64,000 bases of DNA, from contig JBDHEI010000004.1 in NCBI GenBank assembly GCA_039591075.1, positions 127,082 through 191,081 of the forward strand, in the 5' to 3' direction. The notes under the pieces are model-generated. The model was not told the DNA's origin, made no database searches, and was given only the letters and a program-made list of their open reading frames with translations. The position numbers and the translations under genes are program-made. Below are positions 25,967-34,737 of this stretch, piece by piece. Position 1 is the stretch's first letter. Each line of letters begins with the position of its first letter. The stretch comes from JAOTVV01 sp039591075 (GTDB lineage Bacteria > Gemmatimonadota > Gemmatimonadetes > Gemmatimonadales > GWC2-71-9).

Positions 25967-27193
25967 TCACCTCCCTGGGGTGGGGCCCTCGTAGGCTGCA
26001 GTCTGATCCGCAGCACCGCGCCGCAGCACGGGCGCGAGTCGAGCGATGGACCAGATGCCCACCATTGGTCCAAACGTGAGGATGGCAAACGCCCAGCGCC
26101 AGCTGCCGACTTCTGCCAGGGTGGGTACGAGTTGGATCGTAATCATCGTGAGCAGAAATCCGAGCGACGTCTGGATCGTGAGGGCGGTCCCCACGGCGTG
26201 CGTGGGTACGACCTCCGTGATGAGGGCGCTGAACTGTGCCGAATCGGCGATGACGAAAAATCCCCAGATCAGTGTCAACGGCACGATGAACCACAGCGTG
26301 GATCCGAAGACGAGCCCGGTGAGGAGCGCACAAATCCCGCTCACGGCCATGGCGCGGATCACCAGGCGATCGTATCCGATACGATCGGCCACCCATCCGC
26401 CCCACAGGCACCCGGCGCCTCCCACCGCAATAGCGAGAAACGCAATGAGGTTCACGGTCGTATCGGAGATCGCCTGTCCGCCGGCGGCGACACTCGCTGC
26501 GAGAAATGCCGGGATCCAAGTCCAGAATGCGTACAGCTCCCACATGTGACCGAGATAGCCACCGGTGGCCAGGCGCATTTCGCGTTGTCGCAGCACGCTT
26601 CCCACCAATCCCCACGAGAAGGGCTGGCGACTGAAGGCGTACGGTCCGTCGCGATAGGTCGTGATGACGAGCACCGAGGCGAAGAGCGCTCCTGCCGAGA
26701 CCGACAGCACTACGGGGACGATGCCTCCCGGCATCCACGCGCGCATCAGGTAAGGAGCCGCCTTGCCTACCGTCAACGCACCGACCACGGTGCCGATGGC
26801 CAGGCCACGTCCGCGACGGAACCACGTTGCGGCCATTTTCATTCCCGGCGGGTACACGCCAGCGAGAAAGAACCCGGTGGCAAATCGGAATGCGAGGGAT
26901 GGGCCATAGTCGGGTGTGACGACCAGCGCGGCGTTGGCCAGCGCGCCGAGCGCGGCCGCGGCCGCGAAGTACGTGCGTGCGGGCACCAGATCAGCCAGGT
27001 TGAGCACGGCGGCCGTCGCCGTGCCGACGACGAACCCGAGCTGCACGACAGTCGTGAGCCATCCGGCCTGCGACTGACTCAGCGACCACATTGCACGGAA
27101 TTCGTCCGACACGGCGCTTGCCGAAAACCACAGGCTCATGCCCAGGAGTTCGGCAATGGCCAGCAGCAGGAGGGCGGTCGCGGGACGCTTCAA
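25967..27193 (-). CDS. Major facilitator superfamily transporter
   Basis: 408 residues with about 12 hydrophobic segments. The loop-2 signature region and the FATGFFLAGVYPPGMKMAATWFRRGRGLAIGTVVGALTVG segment of helices 4-5 are typical of the sugar/cyanate-type MFS families (compare CynX/NarK-like). A second half begins near GGYLGHMWELYAFWTW. Substrate cannot be assigned. It sits between a DinB gene and a secreted S51 peptidase with short gaps. Confidence 0.88.
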   Translation of the reverse strand: MKRPATALLLLAIAELLGMSLWFSASAVSDEFRAMWSLSQSQAGWLTTVVQLGFVVGTATAAVLNLADLVPARTYFAAAAALGALANAALVVTPDYGPSLAFRFATGFFLAGVYPPGMKMAATWFRRGRGLAIGTVVGALTVGKAAPYLMRAWMPGGIVPVVLSVSAGALFASVLVITTYRDGPYAFSRQPFSWGLVGSVLRQREMRLATGGYLGHMWELYAFWTWIPAFLAASVAAGGQAISDTTVNLIAFLAIAVGGAGCLWGGWVADRIGYDRLVIRAMAVSGICALLTGLVFGSTLWFIVPLTLIWGFFVIADSAQFSALITEVVPTHAVGTALTIQTSLGFLLTMITIQLVPTLAEVGSWRWAFAILTFGPMVGIWSIARLAPVLRRGAADQTAAYEGPTPGR

Positions 27194-27204
27194 GCGTGCC
27201 GCGT

Positions 27205-28077
27205 TCAGCGCGTGGGCCAGGGAACGGTCGTTACGCGCTCGAGTGGCTCGCCCTCGCCGTCTCCCCGGCGGGCCTCACGTGTTCCGAGATCGAATCGATC
27301 ACCGGGGGAGAGGAAGTAGAAGCGCCCCTTACCGTCGATCGTTCGGTGCACGTCGTAGATCAACACGTATCCGTTTCCGATGACCTCGAACGTGTCACCT
27401 GTCACGACGATCGCGGTGTTCTCCTCGATACCGATGCCGAGGAGCTCCGGATGCACTCGGATCACCTCGACGAGATCGAACTGGCGGTTTCGCCGTAAGA
27501 CGTGCTGGTCGACGGCCACGTTGCGAAGGAATCCGAACCCCACCTCGTGATCGCCCATCGTGATCGTGTTGGTGCGGGAGTCTCCACGAACCAGGTAGGA
27601 GCCCTGGATCGTGGCGCCTGCCGAAGATCCGCCGATCACACCCCCGCGCTCCAACAGGTCTCGGAGCGCGATCTCGGTCTTCGTGCCACCGTATGCGTCG
27701 ACCAAGCGCCACTGCCGCCCGCCGGAGAACCAGATGGCGTCGGCGTCTCGCAGCGGACGCACGAAGCTCTCGCTGTCGGCGACGCCGCGGTTGCGCGTGT
27801 GAAGCACGGTGACGTGGTCGGCTCCGGCAGCGCGGAAGACTTCGAGGCCACCGTACGCCGAATCGAAGGCGTCTCTCTCACCTGCCGTTGGGATGACTAC
27901 GATACGAGCGTCCGGCCCTCCGGCCAACTCGACGAAGGATCGATAGATCTCGGGGTCGCGCACACCGCCGCCGGCGAGCAGCAGCGTGCCGTGAGCCGGA
28001 CCCACGGTCTGGGCCGACAGGCCGCTCGGGCCGACGAACAGCCAGATAGCCGCCGACAGCAACAGGCGCGTACTCAT
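27205..28077 (-). CDS. Secreted cyanophycinase-like S51 peptidase
   Basis: 290 residues with a signal peptide ending SGLSAQ. The S51 fold is marked by LLLAGGGVRDPEIYRSFVELAGG, IVVIPTAGE near 60, WFSGGRQWRLVDAYGGT near 116 and the nucleophile elbow GGSSAGATIQGS with Ser152. His and Glu partners probably lie in MGDHEVGFGFL and IGIEENTAIVV. Start ATG 28077 has GGAGGATCGTC upstream and overlaps the preceding stop (ATGA). Exported members are thought to degrade cyanophycin-like or isoaspartyl peptides outside the cell. Confidence 0.87.
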   Translation of the reverse strand: MSTRLLLSAAIWLFVGPSGLSAQTVGPAHGTLLLAGGGVRDPEIYRSFVELAGGPDARIVVIPTAGERDAFDSAYGGLEVFRAAGADHVTVLHTRNRGVADSESFVRPLRDADAIWFSGGRQWRLVDAYGGTKTEIALRDLLERGGVIGGSSAGATIQGSYLVRGDSRTNTITMGDHEVGFGFLRNVAVDQHVLRRNRQFDLVEVIRVHPELLGIGIEENTAIVVTGDTFEVIGNGYVLIYDVHRTIDGKGRFYFLSPGDRFDLGTREARRGDGEGEPLERVTTVPWPTR

Positions 28078-28673
28078 GACGATCCTCCGGCAGCTGGTGA
28101 GCCGTCCGCCGGGAATCCGCTCCACACCGGGGTGAGCGTGACCCGCACGCCGAGATCTGCTGGCAGACGGGTATCGCGTCCTGCGTGGAGACAGAACTCT
28201 GGAGTGGGGCCCAGTACCATCTGACGCGCCCACACCGTGGTGACCACCCCTTGGTCGAGTCGCTGACCGAGCGCGGCGTAGAAGGCCTCGTAGGACTCCG
28301 CACGCGGCTTGGAGAGCCACACCGCTACACGGGTCCGGTCGAGTGCCGGCTGACCCTTGCGCAAGCGGTATAGTCCGCCAGCTCCACTCCCCGCGAGCGC
28401 GGCCACCCGGTCGTGTGCCACCTGACGCCTGGTGGATACGGCCGCGGCGTTGAGTGTGTCGAGCGCCCCGGAGTGCTCCACCAGGTACCAGTCTTCGTAC
28501 ACCGGTCCCGCTGAGGGCAACCACGGTGCCCGGTCCATCCGAAAACTCATGGAGCCGATGAAGCCGGGCAGTGGATCACTCCAGAGCGCCCCGTGAAATG
28601 CCGTGAGCCACTGCTCGTATTCCTCCGACCGCGCATCCGTAAGGGCGGTGTGCCAGAACACGTACGCCAGCAC
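28074..28673 (-). CDS. Hypothetical protein, coupled between a Cys/His mini-protein and S51 peptidase
   Basis: 199 residues from GTG 28673 (VLAYVFWHT). No domain recognised. Sequence is mixed alpha/beta with two similar-looking halves: AYVFWHT..YEQWLTAFHGAL in the first and VAVWLSKPRAESYEAFYAALGQRL in the second, each followed by a Trp/Met strand (GSMSFRMDRAPW, TTVWARQMVLGP). This suggests a duplicated ferredoxin-like (dimeric alpha-beta barrel) fold; that is inference. It overlaps the S51 gene by 4 bases and follows the 28676 mini-gene by 2 bases. Confidence 0.65.
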   Translation of the reverse strand: MLAYVFWHTALTDARSEEYEQWLTAFHGALWSDPLPGFIGSMSFRMDRAPWLPSAGPVYEDWYLVEHSGALDTLNAAAVSTRRQVAHDRVAALAGSGAGGLYRLRKGQPALDRTRVAVWLSKPRAESYEAFYAALGQRLDQGVVTTVWARQMVLGPTPEFCLHAGRDTRLPADLGVRVTLTPVWSGFPADGSPAAGGSS

Positions 28674-28675
28674 GG

Positions 28676-28870
28676 TCAGTCGTGGTGGTCGGCCGGTCGG
28701 AGGTTCTCCGCTCCAGGGAGCCGGCCGACCAGTTGGGCGGGATCGTGGATCAGCACCGGCAAGTGCTGGGGACAGATCCACAGGGAGGTACCCCGGTAGT
28801 GGAGGGGGATGAGCGGCGTAGCCTCGTCGTCTCGATGACAGGCGACACAGCTCCCAGGGGACGGTTTCAT
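28676..28870 (-). CDS. Small Cys/His-rich protein, probable metal-binding
   Basis: 64 residues from ATG 28870, with AGAGG 10 bases upstream. CVACHRDDEA at the N-terminus and WICPQHLPVLIHDP in the middle provide a CxxC...CxxH set that could hold zinc; GRLPGAE near the C-terminus looks conserved in similar small bacterial proteins. It begins a tightly packed group with the 199-aa hypothetical protein and the S51 peptidase. Function unknown. Confidence 0.6.
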   Translation of the reverse strand: MKPSPGSCVACHRDDEATPLIPLHYRGTSLWICPQHLPVLIHDPAQLVGRLPGAENLRPADHHD

Positions 28871-28924
28871 CGACGGCAACCTCTTGGTTTGATGGTGCGG
28901 CGTTGTCCGCGCACGTGTTGCTGC

Positions 28925-29284
28925 TCAAGCGTGCTTCGGAACATCGATTGTTCGTGCGTTTTGCACGTTCCCGGTGTTGACGGTCGTGATGGGCTCGAAG
29001 AGCAAGACATGTACCTCGTCGTCTGCAGAGGGGCGGTGCTCCACCCCGCGGGGGACGATCAGGCACTCGCCCTCTCCAAGAGTCACCGTTCGATCACGAA
29101 ACTCCATTTTCAGGCGACCCTTCAGCACCAAGAAGAGCTCATCCTCCGAGACGTGGTGGTGCCAGACGAACGTCCCGTGGAGCTTCGCGAGCTTGACGTA
29201 CTGCCCGTTGAGCTGGCCCACGATGCGCGGGTTCCAGTACTCGTTGAAGCTCGAGAGTTTCTCCCGCAGGTTGATCACGTCCAT
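28925..29284 (-). CDS. Cupin-domain protein
   Basis: 119-residue single-domain cupin. Motif 1 reads VWHHHVSEDELFLVLKGRLKMEF (two His, one Glu metal ligands); motif 2 reads IVPRGVEHRPSADDEVHVLLFEP. Start ATG 29284 has GGGGGAG upstream. Such small proteins include sugar isomerases and dioxygenase-like enzymes; substrate unknown. Confidence 0.88.
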   Translation of the reverse strand: MDVINLREKLSSFNEYWNPRIVGQLNGQYVKLAKLHGTFVWHHHVSEDELFLVLKGRLKMEFRDRTVTLGEGECLIVPRGVEHRPSADDEVHVLLFEPITTVNTGNVQNARTIDVPKHA

Positions 29285-29319
29285 GTCATGCTCCCCCGCC
29301 GTGGCGCTGGGCCGGCGTC

Positions 29320-29820
29320 TCACTGGAACCGCCGTTCCCACCATCCGATGCTCCAGTACCGCCCGAACTTGCGGCCCGCCTCCGAGAACGTACCGACGTG
29401 CCGGTAACCGAGTGCCTCGTGGAGGGCCACGGACGGTGGGTTGGGAAGGGCGATACCCGCGTAGGCTCGATGGACATCTTCCTCTTCGAGGGCGCCGAGC
29501 AGCTGCTCGTAGAGGATCCGGCCGATGCCCCGACTAACCCGTTCCGGCGAGACGTATAAGGTGGTTTCGACCGACGGCGCGTACGCCGGCTTCGGTCGGA
29601 TCGGTGTGCTGGTCGCGTAGCCGACGGCACGTCCCTCGTCTTCGGCTACGAAGAGACGGTGGCGGCCCCGTGGCCCGAAGCCTGGGAACCACAGCTCGCG
29701 CTCGCCAAGGGTCATCGGCTCCACGTCGAAGGTCACGTGCGACGTCAACACGTAGTGGTTGTAGATACGCGCGATATCGGGGAGGTCCCGATGCTCGCCG
29801 GCACGGATCACGACTGGCAC
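29320..29820 (-). CDS. GNAT N-acetyltransferase, phosphinothricin acetyltransferase-like
   Basis: 166 residues from GTG 29820 (GTG 29811 is possible). RAGEHRDLPDIARIYNHYVLTSHVTFDVEPMT at the N-terminus matches the Pat/YwnH subgroup. The acetyl-CoA loop is VSPERVSRGIGRILYEQLL, and the end has NPPSVALHEALGYRHVGTFSEAGRKFGRYWSIGWWERRF. These enzymes acetylate small amines such as methionine sulfoximine-type compounds. A DUF2007 gene lies 22 bases upstream. Confidence 0.88.
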   Translation of the reverse strand: MPVVIRAGEHRDLPDIARIYNHYVLTSHVTFDVEPMTLGERELWFPGFGPRGRHRLFVAEDEGRAVGYATSTPIRPKPAYAPSVETTLYVSPERVSRGIGRILYEQLLGALEEEDVHRAYAGIALPNPPSVALHEALGYRHVGTFSEAGRKFGRYWSIGWWERRFQ

Positions 29821-29842
29821 GGGTCGTTGCCCCGGGTGCGGT

Positions 29843-30073
29843 TCACGCGAGATCGAGCGCGGCCATGGCGTCGTCCAGCTTGTCCGCTGGCACCAGGAGT
29901 GCCACGCCCCGAACCGTGCGGCCCTGGTGACCGGGCCCGAACAGCCCGACGGCCCCTCGCTGGTCGATGCGTGAAGGAATGCCGACGCTCTCCAACCGTC
30001 CGGCCGCCAGTTCGGCTTCGAAGGTGGCGCCATACGTCGCGACGGTGACCCATCCTGGCTTGGACTGCGGCAT
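29843..30073 (-). CDS. DUF2007-like putative signal-transducing protein
   Basis: 76 residues. VTVATYGATFEAELAAGRLESVGIPSRI followed by VALLVPADKLDDAMAALD is the pattern of the DUF2007 family (small alpha/beta proteins possibly binding metabolites or acting in signalling). The ATG 30073 has AGGAGAC upstream. Function is not established. Confidence 0.75.
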   Translation of the reverse strand: MPQSKPGWVTVATYGATFEAELAAGRLESVGIPSRIDQRGAVGLFGPGHQGRTVRGVALLVPADKLDDAMAALDLA

Positions 30074-30105
30074 CTATGTGGTCTCCTGAGGTCAGGCTAC
30101 AGTGT

Positions 30106-31668
30106 TCATTGCGGCATCGTTAGGAGCGCGCCGAACAGATCGATGGCATACCAGAGGTTTCCGACCCTCAGGTTCTCGTCCGGCGCATGCTGGTTGTCGT
30201 CGTGGTTGGCCACGGGGACGACAACCGCCGCTGCGTCGAGCAGGTCCGTGAATAGATACAGCGGCAGCGAACCGCCCAGCCCCGGCATGAGCAGGAGTTC
30301 CCTACCAGACGCACGCCGAGCAGCGGCGATCAGGCGCTGGACGATCGGCAAGTCCATGGGTGTACGGGCCGCCGGATATCCGCCCTCCCGAGTCACCTTG
30401 GCGAGCTTCGCATGGGCGAGCCGTGTCGCCCGATCGGGCTCGTCTCGCACGATGTGGAATCCCTGCCGGCGGATGTGCGCTTCCACGAGATCCAGCATGG
30501 TGTCGGGATCGTTCCCCTTCACGAGGCGCACGCCGAGCGCCGCCGTGGCCGTCGAGGGAATCACGTTGCGCGTGAGCGCTCCGACGTTCCCACTCTCGAG
30601 TCCGCGAACGGTGAGTGATGGCAACAACAAGCGCTCCGCTAATGTCGCCGGGGTCCCCTCGGTCCACGACAGTCCGAGCTCTTGTTTCAGCTCCTCGTCG
30701 TAGGCCGGCAGCCGAGCCAGCGCATCGCGCTCCGCCTGTCCGATTGGCTCGACGGACTCGTAGAATCCGTCGATCAGCACGGTGCCCTGGTCATCCTTCA
30801 TGGACGCCAGCAGCTCGGCCAGCATTTGGCCGGGGACCGGCGCCCAATTGCCGTAATGGCCGCTGTGCAGCGATCGAGTGGCGCCATACACCGTCACCTC
30901 CAGCCCCGTCACCCCACGGGCGCCGAATGCAATCTGTGGCTGGCCACTCTGATGGACGGGGCCGTCCAGAAACAGCCACGCGTCGACGCCGGCAAGACGG
31001 GGGCGATGGGCCTCGAGATACTTCCGAAGATGCGGGGATCCGGCCTCCTCTTCGCCTTCGAAGAACAGGATGAGATTGGAGGTCGGCGTGACCCCGGCGT
31101 CGTGGAAGGCGCTGAGCACCTGGAGCAGTGCGGTGATGGGTGCCTTGTCGTCGCCGGCCGAGCGTGCGTAGATCCGCCAGTCCGGATCGATTGGCTCACC
31201 CGGAGCCGGCAAGGCTGTCCGCCGGGCACCCTGCTCCATGGCGCCTGTGTAGAGCGTCGGCTCCCACGGGCCGTGTCGCCAGCGGGACGGGTCGACGGGC
31301 TGGCCATCGTAATGGGCGTAGAGCGCGAGCGTCCGGGTGGTGCCAGGTACACGCATCTCCGCGAAGACGATCGGCGGTGCCCCCGGCAATGAGAGCAACT
31401 CGGCGGAGATGTCGAGGTCACGGAGCTGCGCCACCAGGAAGTCGGCATTGCGCCGGATTCCGGTCGCATCGGAAGCCACATTCGGCAGCGCCAACAACTC
31501 GACGAACTCGGCCAGCACCTGAGCGCCATGAGCTTCCCGATGGGCCCGGGCCACGGCTAGGCCATCCTGCTGGGCCGACACCCGGTCCGATACCCCGAGG
31601 AGCGCGAGCACCAGTAACGTAGCGATAGACGGTTTGCGAGCGCGGCTCGAGCGGCGGTGGTCACTCAT
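30106..31668 (-). CDS. Secreted M20-family dipeptidase/carboxypeptidase
   Basis: 520 residues from ATG 31668, with a signal peptide (IATLLVLALLGVSDRVSAQ). Zinc-site residues: His119 and Asp121 in YAHYDGQPVD, bridging Asp in ARSAGDDKAP near 173, and Glu206-207 in FFEGEEEAGSPHL. The lid domain begins near GLEVTVYGATRSLHSGHYGN, and the last zinc His is in VPVANHDDNQHAPDENL. Closest to the M20 dipeptidases (PepV/CNDP-like). It overlaps the upstream gene by 8 bases (ATGAGTGA). Confidence 0.92.
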   Translation of the reverse strand: MSDHRRSSRARKPSIATLLVLALLGVSDRVSAQQDGLAVARAHREAHGAQVLAEFVELLALPNVASDATGIRRNADFLVAQLRDLDISAELLSLPGAPPIVFAEMRVPGTTRTLALYAHYDGQPVDPSRWRHGPWEPTLYTGAMEQGARRTALPAPGEPIDPDWRIYARSAGDDKAPITALLQVLSAFHDAGVTPTSNLILFFEGEEEAGSPHLRKYLEAHRPRLAGVDAWLFLDGPVHQSGQPQIAFGARGVTGLEVTVYGATRSLHSGHYGNWAPVPGQMLAELLASMKDDQGTVLIDGFYESVEPIGQAERDALARLPAYDEELKQELGLSWTEGTPATLAERLLLPSLTVRGLESGNVGALTRNVIPSTATAALGVRLVKGNDPDTMLDLVEAHIRRQGFHIVRDEPDRATRLAHAKLAKVTREGGYPAARTPMDLPIVQRLIAAARRASGRELLLMPGLGGSLPLYLFTDLLDAAAVVVPVANHDDNQHAPDENLRVGNLWYAIDLFGALLTMPQ

Positions 31669-32215
31669 ACTGTCGGTGGCTCCGGTGGTGTTCGTGATCG
31701 GCAACCACATAGCCGCGAATCTCGTGGTAGAGGCGGATCTGCTGCACGTGCAGCAAGGCCGTGGTTTCGAGATGCGCGGCAAGATGAACGGCGCGTAAGG
31801 TTCCCTGCAGGCGTCCGATCTCGCCAGTAACGGCTCCCAACCGATCGCGCTGGATCGTCCCCGAGGCGAAGAGGGAATCCAGTTCTCGCTCGAGTGCTAG
31901 GATGCGCTTGCCCAGCAGGACGGCCTCCCCGCGCATGGACTCGAAGATCCGCATGAGGTGCGCACGTTGGTCGTCATCAATCTTCAACGTGTCAGACAAC
32001 TCCAGCACGTGCTTTGGTCCCGGAAATCCGTTCAACTCGGCTGCGAGCGCGAGTCCCATCCCCGCTCCATCGAGCAGCGCCGCGACCTGCTCGTCGGCGA
32101 GGGCCTTGATGGGCCGCCCGGTGTAACCTGCATATGGTGATTCCTGGGCCGCGAGGGATCCCGTGCCCGCCGCGAGCGCGGCAGCGACAGCGAGTGAACG
32201 GACCACGTAGACCAT
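31661..32215 (-). CDS. Exported helical protein, Spy/CpxP-like
   Basis: 184 residues from ATG 32215 with a signal peptide (SLAVAAALAAGTGSLAAQ). The mature part is helical: LSDTLKIDDDQRAHLMRIFESMRGEAVLLGKRILALERELDSLF, then HLETTALLHVQQIRLYHEIRGYV. This LTxxQ-like arrangement resembles periplasmic metal-sensing or chaperone proteins of the Spy/CpxP group, though similarity is only general. It is translationally coupled to the M20 peptidase. Confidence 0.6.
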   Translation of the reverse strand: MVYVVRSLAVAAALAAGTGSLAAQESPYAGYTGRPIKALADEQVAALLDGAGMGLALAAELNGFPGPKHVLELSDTLKIDDDQRAHLMRIFESMRGEAVLLGKRILALERELDSLFASGTIQRDRLGAVTGEIGRLQGTLRAVHLAAHLETTALLHVQQIRLYHEIRGYVVADHEHHRSHRQYE

Positions 32216-32429
32216 GGGCTGCAACCCTCGAGTGAATGCTCGATGGTAGAGACCACGCGTACCGTCTTGAACTGCTGGTTCGGCTCGGCGACCCCCGGGA
32301 GCCTGATCGTATCGGTCCGCGTTCACGCGTGTCTCCGGCGTTCAGGTCGCTGACGGGCAAACCCGGAGGTCCGGCCCCTCACAAACGGTAGCCTCAGGGC
32401 ACAGCTTTCGGCCAGAGCCCACGGCAACG

Positions 32430-32918
32430 CTAAGCGAGGGGACCGGGAGCGATTTCGTACAGGTAGCCGACGGCGAGAAGACCGGCGTCGTTGTAGGCAG
32501 GGGCCAGGATGCGGCGGTAGCCGTCGCCCTCGAATCGATCGAGCGTGGGCCAGTGCTCCGAGAGGTCGGGTGAGACGAAGAGCCAGGCTGCTACACGATT
32601 GCTCGAGGTGGCGTCCCAGTGCAGAGCCGGATAGCCCAGCGCCGCCCCCCATCCGCTGGGCTCGAGGTCGCCGGTCACCCACCCCTCGTGCCAGGTGCCT
32701 GTCAGTCCCGTGAGCTCACGGGCGTTCGTTCCTCCGGGAGTGAGGCTTCCATAGGCGATGAGATGCCGGGAGGCTCCAAACAGCGCATCGGTGCTGCTAT
32801 CGACCAGCTCTCGATCCGCCGCGGTCGCCATCACGCGGGCCGCATTCAGCGTGCGCACTACCTCGGCGAGTTTCGCCGCTGGGTAGGCAGCCCAGAATTC
32901 AGGGAGTGACCCGGACAT
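32430..32918 (-). CDS. Gamma-glutamylcyclotransferase/AIG2-like protein
   Basis: 162 residues from ATG 32918. The AIG2-like fold is shown by the substrate loop LIAYGSLTPGGTN near 56, HEGWVTGDLEPSGWGAALGYPALHWD, and LDRFEGDGYRRI where Glu would be the catalytic acid. An N-terminal helical extension of about 55 residues (FWAAYPAAKLAEVVRTLNAARVM) precedes the domain. Members cyclise gamma-glutamyl amines or peptides. Confidence 0.82.
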   Translation of the reverse strand: MSGSLPEFWAAYPAAKLAEVVRTLNAARVMATAADRELVDSSTDALFGASRHLIAYGSLTPGGTNARELTGLTGTWHEGWVTGDLEPSGWGAALGYPALHWDATSSNRVAAWLFVSPDLSEHWPTLDRFEGDGYRRILAPAYNDAGLLAVGYLYEIAPGPLA

Positions 32919-32939
32919 CGAACGCGGCAAGGTCGCGGA

Positions 32940-33431
32940 CTAGGCCCGACTCGCCACCGGGGGCTCCTGATGGCGGCCTGGCGACCGCATCAGCCTCCGT
33001 GCTGCAACCGGCTCGCCCGGCGCTTCGCCATCCAGTCGTCGACGCTGTATTTCCCCCGGGCCAACCAGAATGAACCCGAGGGAGACGAATGCGTTCTTCA
33101 CGGCGTGGGCAGGGGTGCCGTTCCCGGTCACGATGTGCTGGGTTGCCGCCACGATCATGGTGCACGCGAGGAGCACCGCTGCCGGTCGGAACAGGAACCC
33201 TGCTGCGAACAAGAGGCCACCGATGGATTCGGAGAACGCCGCCAGAAAGCCGAAGAAGGTGTGGCCGAAGTCGATCCCGAGGTTGGAGATCGCGCCACCC
33301 ACCCGATTCCAACGCTCGGGCCCACCGGTCAGCTTAGCCCAACCGTGGAAGTAGATGAATCCGAGGCCGAAACCCACGCGCACGATCAGCAGACCAATGT
33401 CGCGGTACTTCTCCAGAATGAGCTTCGGCAC
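32940..33431 (-). CDS. DoxX-family membrane protein
   Basis: 163 residues from GTG 33431, chosen because AAGGAGAACCC lies just upstream; ATG 33455 is an alternative. Four hydrophobic segments with FGLGFIYFHGWAKLTGGPERW, FFGFLAAFSESIGGLLFAAGFLFRPAAVLLACTMIVA are typical of DoxX. The C-terminal 35 residues are basic and soluble. Role in quinone or thiosulfate redox is known only for a few members. Confidence 0.85.
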   Translation of the reverse strand: MPKLILEKYRDIGLLIVRVGFGLGFIYFHGWAKLTGGPERWNRVGGAISNLGIDFGHTFFGFLAAFSESIGGLLFAAGFLFRPAAVLLACTMIVAATQHIVTGNGTPAHAVKNAFVSLGFILVGPGEIQRRRLDGEAPGEPVAARRLMRSPGRHQEPPVASRA

Positions 33432-33504
33432 GGGTTCTCCTTCGATTCGGGTCATCGCTCATGCTATGGCAAGCATCGGCGGCCGTGCGACGATTGGCAA
33501 GGCA

Positions 33505-33942
33505 CTACTGAGCGGTGAGCCGCCATCCCAGCCACAGCATCACGAGAGTGGCCACCGCGAGCAGGATTGCGGCAGCGATCAGAATGCGACCGACCCTGAT
33601 AGCCGTTTTGCCGGTATAGACCGGGCGGCCCCGGATGATCCATGACCCGGGGGGCGGTGATCGGCCGGTGGAGAGCGAACGCATTCCCTGCCACGCGAGG
33701 AACGCCGCAACAAGCACGTTGAGCAGTGTGATGACGCTGAGCACGGCCCTGAGCGAAGCGGCGGCCTGCCGTCGAGCCGCGGTGGGATCAGATTCGGCGA
33801 GGGACTGAAGTTCCGCGGCGTGGTCCTGGACGATCGCGTTGAGTCCCCAGAGCACCGCCAAGCCCACGCCGAAAACACCGAACACGATCAGCCATATGCG
33901 CTTGTCGCGCGGGTCGATTTCGCGATAGTTGTGTTCCGTCAA
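33505..33942 (-). CDS. Hypothetical protein with three transmembrane segments
   Basis: 145 residues starting from TTG 33942. Hydrophobic helices lie at about 17-36 (IWLIVFGVFGVGLAVLWGL), 67-85 (VLSVITLLNVLVAAFLAW) and 118-138 (RILIAAAILLAVATLVMLWLG). A short soluble loop GRSPPPGSWIIRGRPVYTG lies between the last two. No family recognised. Confidence 0.6.
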   Translation of the reverse strand: MTEHNYREIDPRDKRIWLIVFGVFGVGLAVLWGLNAIVQDHAAELQSLAESDPTAARRQAAASLRAVLSVITLLNVLVAAFLAWQGMRSLSTGRSPPPGSWIIRGRPVYTGKTAIRVGRILIAAAILLAVATLVMLWLGWRLTAQ

Positions 33943-34012
33943 TCGCTGAGCTCCCGCCGATCCCGGAGGACTCCAGTTCGATCACTCACAACGGTGCGCC
34001 GTTGATCGGGAC

Positions 34013-34657
34013 TCACGATCGTCTGAACCGACAATACACGAACTGCTGATCCGTCCCGCTTGGCGTGCGGTGGATCTCCTCCTGCGATTCGATGAGGCTA
34101 AAGGCCGGGCCAAGCTCCGCGTGCAGTCCTTCCGGACTGTACCGAACGATGTCGAGTCCGCTACAGCGGGTCGGGCCCTCGGGGCCAAACGTCGAGATCA
34201 CGGCATGCCCCCCCGACGCGAGCGATTGCTGCAGGGTCTGCCGATAGGCGGCGCGGTCGCGAGCGGCGACTAGGAAATGGAACACCGCCCGGTCGTGCCA
34301 GATGTCCCACGGGTGCGGGGACGCAAAGCTCCCTACGTCGGCGGTGAACCACTCCACGCGAGCGGCGTCAGCGCCCAGCCGCTCGCGGGCGAGTCCCAGC
34401 GCCGTCTCGGATATATCGACCACGCCGAGGTTGCTGAATCCCGCTGCGAGCAACTCGTCGACGAGGGTGGAGGTGCCGCCACCGACGTCCAGAATGCGTG
34501 TGTTGGGCGTGGGTTCACACGCCGCCACGAGCGCTAGGGAGCGCTCCGGCCGGCGTTGAAACCAACTCACCCGCGTCGGTGTCGACTTCGCGTACACCCG
34601 CTCCCAGTGATCCTCGGTGCCCACAGCGCGGCCCCCAGTCCGATTCTCAGGAAACAT
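34013..34657 (-). CDS. Class I SAM-dependent methyltransferase
   Basis: About 214 residues if started at ATG 34657; GTG 34624 is also possible. Motif I TRILDVGGGTSTLVDELLAAG binds S-adenosylmethionine, followed by LGVVDISETALGLARERLG and the motif IV region WHDRAVFHFLVAARDRAAYRQTL. WERVYAKSTPTRVSWFQRRPERSL at the N-terminus is typical of the small thiopurine-like/tellurite-type methyltransferases. Substrate unknown. Divergent from the serine hydrolase gene. Confidence 0.85.
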   Translation of the reverse strand: MFPENRTGGRAVGTEDHWERVYAKSTPTRVSWFQRRPERSLALVAACEPTPNTRILDVGGGTSTLVDELLAAGFSNLGVVDISETALGLARERLGADAARVEWFTADVGSFASPHPWDIWHDRAVFHFLVAARDRAAYRQTLQQSLASGGHAVISTFGPEGPTRCSGLDIVRYSPEGLHAELGPAFSLIESQEEIHRTPSGTDQQFVYCRFRRS

Positions 34658-34737
34658 GTGCGGCACACGCTGCGTAGACCAGCCTTGCGAGGGACTCTCC
34701 TTCACTCGAGCTTGCCGGATATCGAAGAGGAGATCCG

